Positions 34,723 through 43,625 of a stretch of DNA of 64,000 nt are shown in pieces. The position numbers and the translations under genes are program-made. This DNA is from JACDHG01 sp963815295 (lineage in GTDB: Bacteria > Actinomycetota > Actinomycetes > Propionibacteriales > Nocardioidaceae), in the NCBI GenBank assembly GCA_963815295.1, contig CAWFFZ010000001.1, positions 310,001 through 374,000 of the forward strand. The letters are read 5' to 3'. Position 1 is the stretch's first letter. Each line of letters starts with the position of its first letter. A model generated the notes under the pieces. It saw only the letters and a program-made list of their open reading frames with translations, was not told where the DNA came from and did not search any database.

Positions 34723-34738
34723 GAAAGAGAGTCGATGC

Positions 34739-34876
34739 TCAGGCGGCGATGCGGCTACGGCCCTTGCGGCGGCGGCCAGACAGGATCGACCGACCGGCGC
34801 GAGTACGCATCCGCAGACGGAACCCGTGCGTCTTGGCACGCTTACGGTTGTTCGGTTGGAACGTGCGCTTACTCAC
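34739..34876 (-). CDS. rpmH: 50S ribosomal protein L34
   Basis: Very basic ribosomal protein of 45 residues. It begins MSKRTFQPNNRKRAKTHGF and ends GRRRKGRSRIAA, the full family length. The GTG start at 34876 has GGAGA eight bases upstream. It is the first gene of the leftward origin-side operon. Confidence 0.97.
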   Translation of the reverse strand: MSKRTFQPNNRKRAKTHGFRLRMRTRAGRSILSGRRRKGRSRIAA

Positions 34877-35336
34877 GAGACAATCTCCGGGGCTCGAAAC
34901 TCATGGGGCCAACGGCTCGACGTCACTCCACCTCATACCGACTACTTCTCCACACAGCGACAAGTCGACAAATCTCTTAATTGCTGGTGGTGAGGTCGAG
35001 GTATGCGGCAGCCGACGAGGCCGACTGACTTACGGTACGCGGTGGCCGACAGGACGGTCAAACTCGCGACCTTCACACACGGAGGGTCAGGCTCGCCGCA
35101 CGACACGCCGACACGGGCACCGCTGTGGATGAGTTTTGCGCTTACCTGTGGAGAACCGCTTGAAGTGCTGTTCGTTTTGTTGTTAGCGTCCGGAACGGCA
35201 CGAAGTTTTCCCCGCCGGTGAACATGGCGCCTCGCGCACACTCATTACCCACTGTGCACAGCCTGTGGACAAGTATGTGGATGTAGGTTTCCTCTCCGTC
35301 TGCACGCCACCCCGAGAATGGGAGATTGAAGCCGCG
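34877..35336. other. rpmH-dnaA intergenic region with DnaA boxes
   Basis: This 460-base divergent region has no gene. It carries a perfect DnaA box, TGTGGACAA (35264-35272), and near matches TTCTCCACA (34946-34954), TGTGGATGA (35124-35132), TGTGGAGAA (35147-35155) and TGTGGATGT (35276-35284). Promoters of rpmH and dnaA must lie here. Boxes beside dnaA suggest autoregulation or a second half of a bipartite origin. Confidence 0.75.
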
Positions 35337-36755
35337 ATGACTCAGGGCGCCGACCTCGTCAAGGTATGGACCAAAATCGTCGAGGAGCTCCCTGCCAGTC
35401 ACCGGGCCTGGCTTTCGGCGTCCGAGCCGGTCACGTTGCACGAGAACACCGCCATCGTCGCGGTGCCCGATGATTTCACCCGCAGCCAACTCGAGACCCG
35501 GCTGCGGCCCCGCCTCGAGCACGCGCTGAGCCAGGCACTCGGTCATCAGGTCCGCCTCGCCGTCACTGTCGACACGAGCCTTGCCGACGACAGCATCGCC
35601 GATGATGACTTCGATCTCCCTGACGCGCTCGCCCCGGTGATCGCCGACCAGGCGCCCGCCGTGGTCCAGCCACATCCCACCGTCACCGCGGCCGAGGCAT
35701 CCAAGGGCAGCGTCAAAGACACCCGGCTCAACCCGAAGTACGTCTTCGAGACGTTCGTCATCGGGTCGTCGAACCGGTTCGCCCATGCTGCCGCCGTCGC
35801 CGTCGCGGAGGCGCCGGGCAAGGCCTACAACCCGTTGCTGATCTACGGTGACTCCGGGCTGGGCAAGACCCACCTGCTGCACGCCATCGGTCACTACGTC
35901 CGCAACCTCTACACCGGAGCGCGGGTCCGCTACGTCAGCAGCGAAGAGTTCACCAACGACTTCATCAACGCGATCCGCGACGACCGGGCCGCGAGCTTCC
36001 AGCGGCGCTACCGCGACGTCGATGTGCTACTGATCGACGACATCCAGTTCCTCGAAGGCAAGATCCAGACGCAGGAAGAGTTCTTCCACACGTTTAACAC
36101 GCTTCACAACGCGAACAAGCAGATCGTCATCACGTCTGATCGGCCGCCGAAACGGTTGGCGGCACTCGAGGATCGGCTCCGCAACAGGTTCGAGTGGGGC
36201 CTCATCACCGACGTCCAGCCGCCTGACCTCGAAACCCGGATCGCGATCCTGCGCAAAAAGGCAGCCACCGAGCGGCTCACCGCGCCGGCCGACGTCCTGG
36301 AGTTCATTGCGAGCAAGATCCAGACGAACATCCGTGAGTTGGAGGGCGCGCTCATCCGTGTCACGGCCTTCGCCAGCCTCAACCGGCAGCCTGTCGACCT
36401 GACGCTCGCGGAGATCGTCTTGAAGGATCTGATCCCTGAAGGGGGCGAGCCGGAGATCACGGCCGCGGTGATCATCGCCCAAACCGCTGCCTACTTCGGC
36501 CTGTCCATCGACGATCTGTGCGGAACGAGCCGGAGCCGGGTGCTGGTGACCGGTCGACAGATCGCCATGTACCTCTGCCGCGAGCTCACCGAGCTCTCGC
36601 TACCCAAGATCGGGCAGCAGTTCGGTGGCCGCGACCACACCACCGTCATGCACGCCGATCGCAAGATTCGGCAGCTCATGGCCGAGCGGCGCAGTGTCTA
36701 CAACCAGGTCCGGGAGCTCACCAACCGGATCAAGCAGCAGGCCCGGCAGCAGTGA
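35337..36755 (+). CDS. dnaA: Chromosomal replication initiator DnaA
   Basis: AAA+ ATPase that opens the origin. The 472-residue protein has domain I (about 1-80), an acidic linker (80-130), the AAA+ core with Walker A GDSGLGKTH (171-179) and Walker B VLLIDDIQFLEGK, and domain IV with the DNA-binding signature GGRDHTTVMHADRKI. ATG 35337 is used because the longer frame to 35265 lies in the box-rich leader. The linker is shorter than in Streptomyces. DnaA boxes flank the gene. Confidence 0.98.
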   Translation: MTQGADLVKVWTKIVEELPASHRAWLSASEPVTLHENTAIVAVPDDFTRSQLETRLRPRLEHALSQALGHQVRLAVTVDTSLADDSIADDDFDLPDALAPVIADQAPAVVQPHPTVTAAEASKGSVKDTRLNPKYVFETFVIGSSNRFAHAAAVAVAEAPGKAYNPLLIYGDSGLGKTHLLHAIGHYVRNLYTGARVRYVSSEEFTNDFINAIRDDRAASFQRRYRDVDVLLIDDIQFLEGKIQTQEEFFHTFNTLHNANKQIVITSDRPPKRLAALEDRLRNRFEWGLITDVQPPDLETRIAILRKKAATERLTAPADVLEFIASKIQTNIRELEGALIRVTAFASLNRQPVDLTLAEIVLKDLIPEGGEPEITAAVIIAQTAAYFGLSIDDLCGTSRSRVLVTGRQIAMYLCRELTELSLPKIGQQFGGRDHTTVMHADRKIRQLMAERRSVYNQVRELTNRIKQQARQQ

Positions 36756-37175
36756 ACCCGCGCACCAGGTCCCCACACATGCTGGGGACAAACTTGTGGA
36801 CCCCACCGGCACAACTCGGTCGAACCTGTGGACGGCTGTGGACGACGAGTCCGCTCGGCGCACGCCGTCCACCGCACGCCACCTGGATCCGGCAGTTGTC
36901 AACATCCAGGCACGCCACGAGCACCCTCGATGACCTGGCGTTCTATGGGTTATCCCCAGTATCCACGGCTCCTATGAAGACGATGGGACTTACTCCGGGA
37001 TGACTACCTCTCCAAGACCACGCCTGGGCTGTGACTGGGGAAAACTCACTCAGGGTAGGCCCACGTCTCCCCAACGTCGGTGGTCCGTGGCAGGATTCAC
37101 GTCCATCGAGATCAGCGCGACGCTGGTCCCGCCTAGCGAGATGCCGCGTGGGCGACAGTCAGGAGGCAGCACATC
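36756..37175. other. oriC: Replication origin (oriC), dnaA-dnaN spacer
   Basis: The 420-base spacer has no gene. DnaA-box-like nonamers are TGTGGACCC (36795), TGTGGACGG (36827), TGTGGACGA (36837), TTGTCAACA (36896) and TTATCCCCA (36950); those at 36827 and 36837 are only ten bases apart. An inverted repeat GTCCCC/GGGGAC (36769-36789) follows dnaA and may end its transcript. The stretch near 36940-37000 is the least GC-rich part and a candidate unwinding zone. AGGAGG for dnaN is at its right end. Confidence 0.85.
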
Positions 37176-38321
37176 GTGAAGTTCCGCGTCGATCGGGATG
37201 TACTCGCCGAGGCGGTCGCTTGGACCGCTCGCAGTATCCCGACGCGCCCGGGCACGTTGCCTCAACTGTCGGGGATCAAGGTGACGACGGGGCCTGACGG
37301 ACTGACGTTGAGCGGTTTCGACTACGAAACGTCGGCGCGGGTGACCGCTCCCGCCGATGTCGCCGACGACGGCCAAATTCTGGTGTCTGGCCGGCTGCTC
37401 GCCGACATCGCCCGGGCGCTGCCCAACCAACCGGTCGACGTCACGCTTGACGGCGCCAAACTTGCGCTGACCTGCGGGAGTTCGCGCTTCAGCCTCCAGA
37501 CCATGCCGGTCGAGGACTACCCCCAGCTCCCCGAGATGCCCCAGGTGTCCGGCACGGTCGACGGAGACGTGTTTGCGGCCGCCGTCCAGCAGGCGGTGAC
37601 CGCCGCCGGCCGCGATGACATGCTGCCCGTCCTCACTGGTGTCAAGCTCGAGATCGATGGATCCACCCTGTCCCTGCTCGCGACAGACAGGTTCCGGCTC
37701 AGCCTGCGCGAGCTCTCCTGGCGGCCCAACCAAACTGATCTTGCGGTGACGGCGCTGGTGCCGGCCCGGGTCCTGGCCGAAACCGCGCGATCACTCTCAG
37801 CGGGCAGCGAGTTGAGCATTGCTCTCGGCACTTCCGACGGCGGCGATGGCTTGATCGGGTTCGAGTCCGGTGCGGCGGGCGGCCAGCGTCGTACGACGAC
37901 TCGGCTGATCGAGGGCGCATTCCCCAACGTCCGGCAACTGTTCCCGAACACCTCCGAGATCAGCGCCCAGGTCGAGGTCGCCGCTCTCATCGACTCCGTC
38001 AAGCGGGTCTCGCTAGTGGCGGGCCGCAACACCCCGATCCGCCTGTCGTTCAGCGAGCAGTTGGTCAACCTCGAGGCCGGAAACGGCGAGGAGGCGCAGG
38101 CGTCGGAGTCGCTGGAGGCCAACCTCGTCGGCGATGACATCTCCATCGGATTCAACCCGGCGTATCTCCTCGACGGATTGGGCGCGATCACTGGCTCCCA
38201 TGTGCACATTGCGATGACCCAGCCCGCGCGGCCGGCAGCCTTTGCCAGCATGGCCGATCCCGAGGCGGCGCCTGACCTCGACTTCCGTTACCTACTCATG
38301 CCGCTGCGCATGCAAGGTTGA
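37176..38321 (+). CDS. dnaN: DNA polymerase III beta clamp
   Basis: Sliding clamp of 381 residues. Three topologically equal domains are recognisable; the N-terminus reads MKFRVDRDVLAEAVAWTARSIP, and the C-terminus ends YLLMPLRMQG, with the usual LMPLR tail that lines the protein-binding pocket. GTG 37176 has AGGAGG nine bases upstream. It follows oriC, and gnd starts 43 bases later. Confidence 0.97.
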   Translation: MKFRVDRDVLAEAVAWTARSIPTRPGTLPQLSGIKVTTGPDGLTLSGFDYETSARVTAPADVADDGQILVSGRLLADIARALPNQPVDVTLDGAKLALTCGSSRFSLQTMPVEDYPQLPEMPQVSGTVDGDVFAAAVQQAVTAAGRDDMLPVLTGVKLEIDGSTLSLLATDRFRLSLRELSWRPNQTDLAVTALVPARVLAETARSLSAGSELSIALGTSDGGDGLIGFESGAAGGQRRTTTRLIEGAFPNVRQLFPNTSEISAQVEVAALIDSVKRVSLVAGRNTPIRLSFSEQLVNLEAGNGEEAQASESLEANLVGDDISIGFNPAYLLDGLGAITGSHVHIAMTQPARPAAFASMADPEAAPDLDFRYLLMPLRMQG

Positions 38322-38364
38322 CAGCTGGGAGCACCTCCACCCGCGCAAGCTCGAAGGGAGCACC

Positions 38365-39285
38365 ATGCACATCGGACTTGTCGGCCTGGGCAAGATGGGC
38401 GGCAACATGCGCGAGCGCCTGCGCCGCGACGGCCACACAGTCGTCGGGTTCGCGCGAAACCCCGAGACCCGCGATGTCGACAGCCTGCAGGAGCTCACCG
38501 ATGCGTTACCGGCGCCGCGGGTGGTCTGGGTCATGGTGCCGGCGGGCGATCCGACTCGCGAAACCATCGCTGGCCTGGCTGAGTTGCTCGGTGAAGGCGA
38601 TGTCGTGGTCGACGGAGGCAACTCACGGTGGACAGAAGATACGCAACACGCCCAACTCCTGGCCGCCAAGGGCATCGGCTTCGTTGACTGTGGAGTCTCT
38701 GGCGGTGTCTGGGGTCTCGACAATGGCTATGCCCTGATGTGCGGTGGCGCTGCCGACGACGTGACCAAGGTCCAGCCCGCGCTCAACACCCTGAAACCGG
38801 ACGGCGAGTTCGGCTTTGTTCATGCAGGTCCGGTCGGTGCCGGCCACTTCTCGAAGATGGTGCACAACGGCATCGAGTACGGCCTCATGCAGGCGTATGC
38901 CGAGGGTTACGAACTGCTCGAGAAGGCAGCTGTCTGCGAGAACGTCACGGACGTGTTCAGGTCCTGGCGCGAGGGCACTGTCATCCGCTCCTGGCTGCTC
39001 GACCTGCTGGTGGCCGCTCTTGACGAGGATCCAGGTCTGTCACAGATCCGCGGGTACGCCGAGGACTCCGGCGAAGGGCGCTGGACTATCGAGGCCGCGA
39101 TCGACCATGCAGTCCCGATGCACGCCATCACCGCCGCTCTCTACACCCGCTTCCAGTCGCGCCAAGACGACCCGCCGGCGATGAAGGCTGTGGCGGCGAT
39201 GCGCAACCAGTTCGGCGGCCATGCCGTTCGCGCCGGAGGTGCCGCCACTGCGACTCCTGCCGCGGACGTCGATGAGTCGAAATAG
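38365..39285 (+). CDS. gnd: 6-phosphogluconate dehydrogenase, decarboxylating (short form)
   Basis: NAD(P)-dependent enzyme of the pentose phosphate pathway giving ribulose 5-phosphate. The 306-residue length is that of the short GndA-type enzyme. The nucleotide-binding start is MHIGLVGLGKMGGNM; WVMVPAG, VDGGNS, GVSGGVWGLDNGYALM and the catalytic Lys/Asn in GHFSKMVHNGIEYG are present. ATG 38365 follows GAAGGGAG. It lies between dnaN and recF, a position common in Actinobacteria. Confidence 0.95.
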   Translation: MHIGLVGLGKMGGNMRERLRRDGHTVVGFARNPETRDVDSLQELTDALPAPRVVWVMVPAGDPTRETIAGLAELLGEGDVVVDGGNSRWTEDTQHAQLLAAKGIGFVDCGVSGGVWGLDNGYALMCGGAADDVTKVQPALNTLKPDGEFGFVHAGPVGAGHFSKMVHNGIEYGLMQAYAEGYELLEKAAVCENVTDVFRSWREGTVIRSWLLDLLVAALDEDPGLSQIRGYAEDSGEGRWTIEAAIDHAVPMHAITAALYTRFQSRQDDPPAMKAVAAMRNQFGGHAVRAGGAATATPAADVDESK

Positions 39286-39291
39286 CCCACA

Positions 39292-40440
39292 GTGCATGTC
39301 TCCCTGCTCGAGTTGACCGACTTTCGCTCCTACGCGGAGGTTGCCGTCACCTTGCAGCCAGGAGTCTCCGCGTTTCTCGGGCCCAACGGACAGGGCAAGA
39401 CAAACTTGGTCGAGGCCGTCGACTACATCGCGACTCAGTCTTCCCACCGGGTGGCGAGTGACCTCCCACTCGTCCGGACCGGCTGTGACAGCGCCATCAT
39501 CCGAACAGCAGTGCAGCGCGACGATCGGCAGGCGTTGATCGAGATCGAGATCAATCCTGGTCGGTCTAACCGGGCACGAGTCAACCGCGGACCACTGCCT
39601 CGTGCCCGTGATGCTCTCGGCCTTCTGCGCACCGTGCTCTTCGCGCCAGACAACCTCGACCTGGTGAAAGGGGATCCCAGTGCAAGGCGACGGTTCCTCG
39701 ACGATCTGTTAGTGGCGCGGCAGCCACGGTTCGCAGCGGTTCGCAGCGACTACGACCGGGTACTCAGACAACGCAACACCCTCCTCAAGACCGCCGGTGG
39801 GCGCGGCCGGGCGGCGCGTCACGAGGCAGCACTGACGACCCTGGAAGCGTGGGACACGCATCTGGCCAGGGCTGGGTCGGAGCTGTTAGCTGCACGGCTC
39901 GACCTCACGGCGCATCTTCGTCCGCACGTTTCCCGCCACTACACCGACGTTGCTCAGACGGTCCCCCGGTCCGATCGCGGCAACGAAGCCGACATCGTCT
40001 ACAAGGCGTCGTTCGACCTCCCTGAGGGCGCGACCGAACGCGCCGAGTTGTCGGAGCTGATCGTCAAGGAGATCGCCCTCCGGCGAGACGATGAGCTCGA
40101 CCGTGGAGTGACGCTCGTCGGACCGCATCGAGACGACGTTGTGCTCACGTTGGGGGACATGCCCGCCAGGGGCTACTCGAGTCACGGAGAGTCGTGGTCG
40201 TTCGCGTTGGCACTCAAGCTCGCGGCCTTCAGCCTGCTCCGGTCCGACGGTGACGATCCGGTCTTGATCTTGGATGACGTGTTTGCGGAGCTTGACGACG
40301 CCCGGCGTGCCCGGCTCGCTGCCCTCGTCCAGGAGACTGAGCAGGTGCTGGTTACGGCTGCGGTGGCTGCGGATGTGCCGGCGGCGCTGGTTGACCACCG
40401 CTTCGACGTACGCGACGGGGTGGTGTCGCATGCCGACTGA
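39292..40440 (+). CDS. recF: DNA repair and recombination protein RecF
   Basis: SMC-like ATPase of 382 residues that loads RecA at gaps. Walker A is GPNGQGKTNLVEA, the signature motif lies in SHGESWSFALALKLA and Walker B in PVLILDDVFAELDDARRARL. The only in-frame start near the fold is GTG 39292, six bases after the gnd stop. The 3' end overlaps dciA by 11 bases. Confidence 0.95.
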   Translation: MHVSLLELTDFRSYAEVAVTLQPGVSAFLGPNGQGKTNLVEAVDYIATQSSHRVASDLPLVRTGCDSAIIRTAVQRDDRQALIEIEINPGRSNRARVNRGPLPRARDALGLLRTVLFAPDNLDLVKGDPSARRRFLDDLLVARQPRFAAVRSDYDRVLRQRNTLLKTAGGRGRAARHEAALTTLEAWDTHLARAGSELLAARLDLTAHLRPHVSRHYTDVAQTVPRSDRGNEADIVYKASFDLPEGATERAELSELIVKEIALRRDDELDRGVTLVGPHRDDVVLTLGDMPARGYSSHGESWSFALALKLAAFSLLRSDGDDPVLILDDVFAELDDARRARLAALVQETEQVLVTAAVAADVPAALVDHRFDVRDGVVSHAD

Positions 40441-40984
40441 ACCCACCGACTCCGTGGAACCACCGGCGGAGCCGGTCGAGCACGACGACCCGTCCCACGA
40501 CCCGGCCGGACTGGAGGCAGCGCGCGCTGTCGCGGCGCGTTACCGCGCGAGCTCGGCACCGCGGGCAAAAACACAGTCGACGCGGCGTCGGCGCGACACG
40601 CAGGTGTCCGGAGCGCACCCCGATGGCCGCGACCCCGCCCTCGTCGGAACCGTCGTCGAAAAATTGGTTCTCGAGAGCGGCTGGACGATCGAGGTCGCCG
40701 TCCGCGGCGTGTTCGCCAGGTGGCCTGCGATCGTCGGCGACGAGGTGGCCGAGCACTGCACACCACAGACCTTTGACGAGGGCAACCTAGTGGTGCGCAC
40801 CGACTCAACGGCCTGGGCAACCCAACTGAAGTTGCTAGCACCCACCGTCGTTCGCCGGCTCAACGAGGAGCTCGGTCACGGCACCGTCGCACGGATCGTC
40901 GTCGAAGGACCCGAGACGCCGTCATGGCGACGTGGACAGCGCAGCGTGCGCGACGGCCGCGGACCGCGCGACACCTACGGCTGA
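40430..40984 (+). CDS. dciA: DciA (DUF721) helicase-loading factor
   Basis: Predicted DnaB loader/operator found in bacteria lacking DnaC or DnaI. The 184-residue protein has a long disordered N-terminus (1-75) and the DUF721 domain (about 80-165): ARWPAIVGDEVAEHCTPQTF, GNLVVRTDSTAWATQLKLLAPTVVRRLNEELG. ATG 40430 lies inside the recF 3' end, so translation is coupled. A strong hairpin follows the stop. Confidence 0.9.
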   Translation: MPTEPTDSVEPPAEPVEHDDPSHDPAGLEAARAVAARYRASSAPRAKTQSTRRRRDTQVSGAHPDGRDPALVGTVVEKLVLESGWTIEVAVRGVFARWPAIVGDEVAEHCTPQTFDEGNLVVRTDSTAWATQLKLLAPTVVRRLNEELGHGTVARIVVEGPETPSWRRGQRSVRDGRGPRDTYG

Positions 40985-40989
40985 GTTTG

Positions 40990-41014
40990 CGTCGGTCGTC
41001 GGCGACGACCGACG
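40990..41014 (+). terminator. Hairpin after dciA
   Basis: A 25-base near-perfect palindrome with 12-base arms (CGTCGGTCGTCG and its complement) around a single G starts five bases after the dciA stop. It ends the recF-dciA transcript. Confidence 0.8.
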
Positions 41015-41404
41015 GTCCGCTTGTGGAGCCCCGCGTCCAGAGGGCTCAGAGCCGATCTGCCTGTCACTGGGCGTAAGGGGGACCTCATCGACGCCCTCGC
41101 CGTGGCGGGAACTAGTGCTGCGAGGCCGGGCATGGGCGGTTTCTCGTCAGTTCGAGGCTGTTTTGGGGACCACGGTGCCGTCATGCGGGCGTCAATCGCC
41201 TATACTGGAAACGTTAAGCAAGGCCGCCGCCATGATCTGAATCGGTGCCCTGGGCGCCCTCCGCTCGGATCCGCAAACAGGTGGCCTTTGTGCTGAGTTG
41301 AGGCGGTTCCATCGCGTCGGTGCAACACGCAGAATGTGGCTGCTCGACCTGCCTCGGTCGCCATCACGGCGACCACCAGACGATCGACCTCGGAGGTTGA
41401 CTGC
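41015..41404 (+). promoter_or_regulatory. gyrB leader and promoter region
   Basis: A 390-base stretch with no credible gene. TATACT (41201-41206) is a good -10 hexamer; no clear -35 stands 17 bases upstream. If used, it gives a leader of nearly 200 bases before the gyrB GTG, which has GGAGG eight bases upstream (41392-41396). Supercoiling-sensitive control of gyrase promoters is known in other actinobacteria; here it is inference. Confidence 0.45.
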
Positions 41405-43498
41405 GTGACGCCCCACGAAGATCTGGCGACCATCGAGACTGAGGACGCATCGGTCATTCCGCCTGAGCTCGAGGCGTCATATGACGCGTCCAACATCACC
41501 CTTCTCGAAGGTCTCGAAGCCGTCCGCAAACGGCCCAGCATGTACATCGGGTCCACCGGAGAGCGTGGTCTTCACCACCTGGTCACCGAGATCGTCGACA
41601 ACGCTGTCGATGAGGCCCTGGCCGGCTACTGCGACTTGGTCGACGTCACCCTGCTCGCCGACGGAGGGGTGCGCGTCATCGACAACGGTCGCGGCATCCC
41701 GACCGGCATCCACCCGGTCGAGGGCGTGCCGGCCGTGACTCTCGTCCTCACCGAGCTGCACGCCGGTGGGAAATTCGGCGGCGGCGGTTACAAGGTCTCT
41801 GGCGGTCTGCACGGTGTCGGATCCTCCGTCGTCAACGCACTGAGCGAAAGGCTCATCGTCGACGTCAAGAACGACGGCTACCGATGGACCCAGTCGTTCA
41901 CGTTCGGCGTCCCGGATGGCGATCTCGAGCGGCACGAGGCAACCACCGAAACCGGTACCACGATCACATGGTGGCCGTCGAACACCATCTTCGAGACGAT
42001 CGACCACTCTTTCGAGACGATCGCGTCACGGTTCCGCGAGATGGCCTTCCTCAACAAGGGCCTCACGATCGTCGTACGTGACGAGCGGCCCGAGCGAGCA
42101 GCGGGAATCGCCGAAGCCGTTGCCGACCAGACCATCGACGGCGCGGTCGACGGCGGTGCCGACGGCATCCGATCCGGGACCGGCGCGGCTGGGGGCATCG
42201 AGCGACGCTTCCTCTACGAGGACGGCCTGGTCGACTACGTCAAGCACCTCAACTCCACGAAGGACCCGGTGCACCGCAGCATCGTCTCGTTCGACGCGTC
42301 CAACGAGACCGTCGGGATGAGCCTCGAAGTCGCGATGCAGTGGAACACCAGCTTCACCGAGTCGGTGCACACGTTCGCCAACACGATTAACACCCACGAG
42401 GGCGGCACCCACGAAGAAGGTTTCCGTTCGGCACTGACCACGACGGTCAACAACTGGGCCGAGGAATGGGGCCTGATCAAGAAGAAGGAAGACCGGCTGT
42501 CCGGAGACGACGTCCGCGAAGGTCTCACGGCGATCGTCTCGGTGAAGATGGAAAACCCACAGTTCGAAGGGCAGACCAAGACCAAACTGGGCAACACCGA
42601 GGCGAAGTCGTTCACCCAGAAGATCCTCAACGACCAACTCGGCGAGTGGTTCGAAAAGAACCCCGCCGAAGGGCGCGACATCGTGCGCAAGGGCATCGCT
42701 GCAGCAACGGCGCGGGTGGCCGCGCGCAAGGCCCGTGACCTGGCGCGCAACCGCAAGGGTCTACTCGGCGGTGGTGGCCTGCCGGGCAAGCTCGCCGACT
42801 GCCAGTCGACCAACCCCGAGGAGTGCGAGCTGTTCATCGTCGAGGGTGACTCGGCCGGCGGCTCCGCGAAGGGTGGGCGTGACCCTCGCGTGCAGGCCAT
42901 CCTCCCGATCCGCGGCAAGATCTTGAACGTCGAGAAGGCCCGCATCGACCGGGTGCTGGCCAACACCGAGGTGCAGGCGATCATCTCCGCGCTTGGCACC
43001 GGCATCCAGGAAGACTTCGACGCCGACAAGCTGCGCTATCACAAGATCGTGATGATGGCGGACGCCGACGTCGACGGCCACCACATCCAGACGTTGCTGC
43101 TGACGCTCCTCTTCCGCTTCATGCGACCGCTGATCGAGGGCGGCTACGTCTACCTCGCGCGACCTCCGCTCTATCGGCTGAAGTGGAACAACCCGCATCC
43201 CCACGAGTTCGTCTACTCCGATCGTGAGCGTGACCTGAAACTCGAAGCCGGCAAGGCCGCCGGACAGAAGCTGCCGAAGGACAACTCGATCCAGCGCTAC
43301 AAGGGTCTCGGAGAGATGAACGCCGACGAGTTGTGGGAGACGACGATGGCTCCCGACCACCGGGTGCTGTCGCAGGTGACCCTCGACGACGCCGCGCACG
43401 CCGACGAGATCTTCTCGATCCTGATGGGCGAGGACGTCGAGCAGCGCCGCTCGTTCATCCAGCGCAACGCCAAAGACGTCCGTTTCCTCGACATCTGA
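41405..43498 (+). CDS. gyrB: DNA gyrase subunit B
   Basis: ATPase subunit of gyrase, 697 residues. The ATP site shows EGLEAVRKRPSMYIG, VIDNGRGIP and the GGGGYKVSGGLHGVG loop. The TOPRIM domain shows EGDSAGGSAKGGRD and DADVDGHH. An Ala/Gly/Asp-rich insert of about 35 residues (near AGIAEAVADQTIDG, residues 238-272) extends the transducer region, and it is longer than the usual enzyme. GTG 41405 follows GGAGG. gyrA starts 127 bases downstream. Confidence 0.97.
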   Translation: MTPHEDLATIETEDASVIPPELEASYDASNITLLEGLEAVRKRPSMYIGSTGERGLHHLVTEIVDNAVDEALAGYCDLVDVTLLADGGVRVIDNGRGIPTGIHPVEGVPAVTLVLTELHAGGKFGGGGYKVSGGLHGVGSSVVNALSERLIVDVKNDGYRWTQSFTFGVPDGDLERHEATTETGTTITWWPSNTIFETIDHSFETIASRFREMAFLNKGLTIVVRDERPERAAGIAEAVADQTIDGAVDGGADGIRSGTGAAGGIERRFLYEDGLVDYVKHLNSTKDPVHRSIVSFDASNETVGMSLEVAMQWNTSFTESVHTFANTINTHEGGTHEEGFRSALTTTVNNWAEEWGLIKKKEDRLSGDDVREGLTAIVSVKMENPQFEGQTKTKLGNTEAKSFTQKILNDQLGEWFEKNPAEGRDIVRKGIAAATARVAARKARDLARNRKGLLGGGGLPGKLADCQSTNPEECELFIVEGDSAGGSAKGGRDPRVQAILPIRGKILNVEKARIDRVLANTEVQAIISALGTGIQEDFDADKLRYHKIVMMADADVDGHHIQTLLLTLLFRFMRPLIEGGYVYLARPPLYRLKWNNPHPHEFVYSDRERDLKLEAGKAAGQKLPKDNSIQRYKGLGEMNADELWETTMAPDHRVLSQVTLDDAAHADEIFSILMGEDVEQRRSFIQRNAKDVRFLDI

Positions 43499-43625
43499 TG
43501 TGCGCCGAGATGCACGCACGCTGGCTGCGTTCTCGTCGCTCGACGGGCCGCTTCGCTCAAGCCCGCCTTCACTCCTCCGCCTTGCCATCGCACGCACCTC
43601 CCGACGCTCAAACCGGAAGTGACAC

